Assembly (NCBI GenBank): GCA_000226015.1
Contig: JH154687.1
Span: 1-26,239, forward strand
Direction: 5' to 3'
DNA: 26,239 nt
Source: Mnemiopsis leidyi
Lineage: Eukaryota; Ctenophora; Tentaculata; Lobata; Bolinopsidae
Shown: in pieces, positions 25,961 to 26,239 of the stretch
How the letters are laid out: each line of letters opens with the position of its first letter
Position numbering within the stretch: the stretch's first letter is position 1
Program-made: the position numbers and the translations under genes
The notes under the pieces: model-generated
Database searches by the model: none
What the model saw: the letters and a program-made list of their open reading frames with translations, nothing else
What the model was told of the DNA's origin: nothing

Positions 25961-26119
25961 CATACACATATTACAGAGTACCGTTATAACTACACATAAA
26001 TAAGCTTAATATAAGCAATCATCTTTTTATTGGGTTTACTGGGTGCATAGGTTCGTTTGATGTTTAAATTTAATCTTAGATCTCTGTGTCAGACATTACA
26101 TTTGTAATTTGACATATCT

Positions 26120-26239
26120 ATTTGTAATCCTTGTAATCCTTGTCATCCTTGTAATCCTTGTTATCCTTGTAATCCTTGTAATCCTTGTATCCTTGTATCC
26201 TTGTTATCCTTGTAATCCTTGTTATCCTTGTAATCCTTG
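26120..26239. repeat. 9-bp minisatellite (TTGTAATCC / TTGTTATCC)
   Basis: About thirteen units, some shortened to TTGTATCC, run off the right edge of the window. Confidence 0.95.

Noticed and set aside
1..26239. tRNA, rRNA or other classical RNA genes
   Set aside because: No tRNA-like A/B-box pair with cloverleaf potential and no rRNA-like segment was noticed by eye. A dedicated covariance-model scan would be decisive.

Overview
This window is nuclear DNA from an animal, most likely a non-vertebrate, possibly an early-branching metazoan. Genes are split by GT-AG introns, most junctions are phase 1, and the encoded domains (kringle, F5/8-type-C-like, CCP/sushi, Ly6/uPAR) are typical of animal secreted and cell-surface proteins. 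The DNA is AT-rich and crowded with minisatellites, and it includes a decayed block of TTAGGG-type telomeric repeat. Nothing bacterial, plasmid-like or viral was seen. I cannot name the species.

Layout. 1-505 is an 11/12-bp satellite. 1216-11094 (+) is one long gene. It has a TATA box, a signal-peptide exon and 17 exons that stay in frame across every junction I reconstructed, giving about 984 residues. The order is an orphan N-terminal region, several cysteine-bearing segments, a complete kringle, a discoidin-like (F5/8-C) domain and a sushi/CCP domain. Its 3' end is unresolved: either a stop at 11162 with AATAAA at 11271, or further exons. 11163-18655 is mostly non-coding and repeat-rich. 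It holds a telomere-like block, a hexanucleotide array, a small two-exon minus-strand gene (13110-13593), a long hairpin, a 24-bp array and a cluster of four CACGTG E-boxes. 18656-21363 (+) is a seven-exon gene for a single-pass membrane protein with an extracellular Ly6/uPAR domain and a basic cytoplasmic tail. As sequenced, its membrane exon carries a one-base frame problem in a run of six G. 21364-25436 has no convincing gene but contains a 19-bp array and hairpins. 25459-25888 holds two exons of a further (+) gene that continues beyond the window or through unseen exons.

Recurring theme. Short tandem duplications (about 12-99 bp) repeatedly lie on expression signals: the TATA box (48 bp), a 3' splice site (three copies), 5' splice sites (45 bp x2; 44 bp x9), a 3'-splice-site region (99 bp) and the 3' end of the minus gene (53 bp). 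This placement is the most unusual property of the window. Together the two main genes suggest an extracellular-matrix or cell-recognition locus, but a shared function is inference only.
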